Shown: positions 63,490 to 64,000 of the stretch, piece after piece | Layout: the number at the start of each line of letters is the position of its first letter | Numbering within the stretch: the stretch's first letter is position 1 | NCBI RefSeq assembly: GCF_000621625.1 | Contig: NZ_KK211318.1 | Span: 277,907-341,906, forward strand | Direction: 5' to 3' | DNA length: 64,000 nt | Source: Crocinitomix catalasitica ATCC 23190 | GTDB lineage: Bacteria; Bacteroidota; Bacteroidia; Flavobacteriales_D; Crocinitomicaceae | The notes under the pieces: generated by a model | What the model saw: the letters and a program-made list of their open reading frames with translations, nothing else | Database searches by the model: none | What the model was told of the DNA's origin: nothing | Made by a program: the position numbers and the translations under genes

Positions 63490-64000
63490 TTAGTTTTTCT
63501 TTATTTTTAATAGTTCCTCAGTCGCTTCGCTTGCCACCTTCGTTCGACTGCAAATGTCCGTTCGATACACGTTTAACAATTCCTTTTTTTTGCGTCCAAG
63601 TTTTTCTTGAGTATACTTTACTTTATGCTCTTTCTTTGCATAAATCAAGTACTGTTTCCCAATTTCAAAAGTAAACCCGCAATCGCCATTCCCCATACCA
63701 GTTCTGACAACAATAGTGTCACTTCGTATTTTTCCTTTTAGATTTTCTTCCACAACAATGCTATAGTCTACTAACTGTAGCGAAAACATATGAGAATTGT
63801 TTTTCCAATCTTTATAAGTTTCGGAAGAGTCTGTCCTGTCATTCTCAACGGCTAGATCATACAAGTCTCTAGCTACAGTCGTATCAGACCAAATTCGGAC
63901 TAATTTAGATTCAATAACAGTGGCAACAACTGTAATATCGGACACTTTTAACTCCTGCTTTATTGTGTTCTTCCCAATACAGGAACAAGCATAGACATTA
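63490..64000 (-). CDS. Partial secreted protein, N-terminus beyond the window
   Basis: The frame stays open to the window edge, so the true start is outside. Beyond the GTG at 63945 the frame continues upstream with NVYACSCIGKNTIKQELKVSDI, a short Cys-Ser-Cys segment that looks like the mature start of an exported protein, followed by VVATVIESKLVRI. This is reminiscent of the C-S-C start of TIMP/NTR-like proteins, but that is a weak comparison. About 170 residues are visible, ending in ELLKIKKN. It is the first gene to the right of site S12 and so belongs to the next cassette. Confidence 0.75.
   Translation of the reverse strand, partial: NVYACSCIGKNTIKQELKVSDITVVATVIESKLVRIWSDTTVARDLYDLAVENDRTDSSETYKDWKNNSHMFSLQLVDYSIVVEENLKGKIRSDTIVVRTGMGNGDCGFTFEIGKQYLIYAKKEHKVKYTQEKLGRKKKELLNVYRTDICSRTKVASEATEELLKIKKN

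Larger units (their letters stand above)
50228..64000 (-). mobile_element. Integron-like gene cassette array, truncated by the window edge
   Basis: Minus-strand genes are separated by attC-like sites. Six are exactly 70 bp (starts 55982, 56598, 57497, 58291, 62639, 63420) and two 66 bp (54923, 58956); four others at 50165, 51041, 51739 and 53000 are degenerate or variant. For all seven complete cassettes from 54982 to 63426 the arm ending one site and the arm opening the next are perfectly complementary (8-10 bp), but the two arms inside one site share only TAAC/GTTA. This is the signature of integron cassettes. Stop codons abut or overlap the low-coordinate site, so cassettes run right to left. 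No tyrosine recombinase is in the window. Without intI this could also be an attC cluster lacking an integrase. Confidence 0.85.

Noticed and set aside
50165-64000. CRISPR array
   Set aside because: Sites are separated by 0.5-3.6 kb of coding sequence, not 25-45 base spacers, and no cas genes were seen.

Overview
The window looks like AT-rich chromosomal DNA of a free-living Bacteroidota, most likely an aquatic member of the Flavobacteriales close to Crocinitomicaceae or Fluviicola (inference; no rRNA is present). Signs are C-terminal Por/T9SS sorting tails on two secreted proteins, many short lipoproteins, TAnnTTTG-type promoter elements, a class I ribonucleotide reductase with its ATP-cone on NrdB, and several small Crp/Fnr regulators. 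About 70 protein genes are supported; no tRNA, rRNA or CRISPR array was seen.

0-24 kb: mostly minus-strand housekeeping and envelope genes. These are an ammonium transporter facing an Lrp/AsnC regulator, a REP-associated tyrosine transposase (RAYT) with three copies of its hairpin repeat and a decayed relative, lipoproteins including a heparin-lyase-like polysaccharide lyase, a ketoacyl synthase III, Nnr NAD(P)HX repair, a copper-type P-ATPase, RlmF, and two T9SS cargo proteins. 24-41 kb: a 1588-residue double UvrA with four ABC modules, nrdBA, an isochorismatase, a giant FAD/Fe-S oxidoreductase, a 3-hydroxyacyl-CoA dehydrogenase and AraC regulators. 41-50 kb: small redox and stress genes: nitrilase-GNAT fusion, aldo/keto reductase, SMR exporter, DJ-1-like lipoprotein, two YceI proteins, ferredoxin and VOC protein. 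Two promoters here share an identical palindrome that fits the adjacent Crp/Fnr-type regulator.

50.2-64 kb (running off the right edge): the most unusual part. It is built of minus-strand genes separated by 66-70 bp structured sites. Adjoining arms of neighbouring sites are complementary across the intervening gene (8-10 bp, seven of seven complete cassettes), while the two arms inside one site match only at TAAC/GTTA. That is what an integrated integron cassette array predicts: these sites behave as attC sites. Stop codons abut the low-coordinate site, so cassettes read leftwards and an integrase, if one exists, should lie beyond 64 kb; none is in the window. Cargo includes a ParDE-like toxin-antitoxin pair, a DUF4365 nuclease-like protein with a large ABC-type ATPase (candidate defence system), a DUF4272 protein, MORN-repeat proteins and unknowns. 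At the left end (50.2-54.9 kb) the sites decay and a transposase remnant is present.

Functional names come from recognition of motifs and family architecture by eye; no database search was run.
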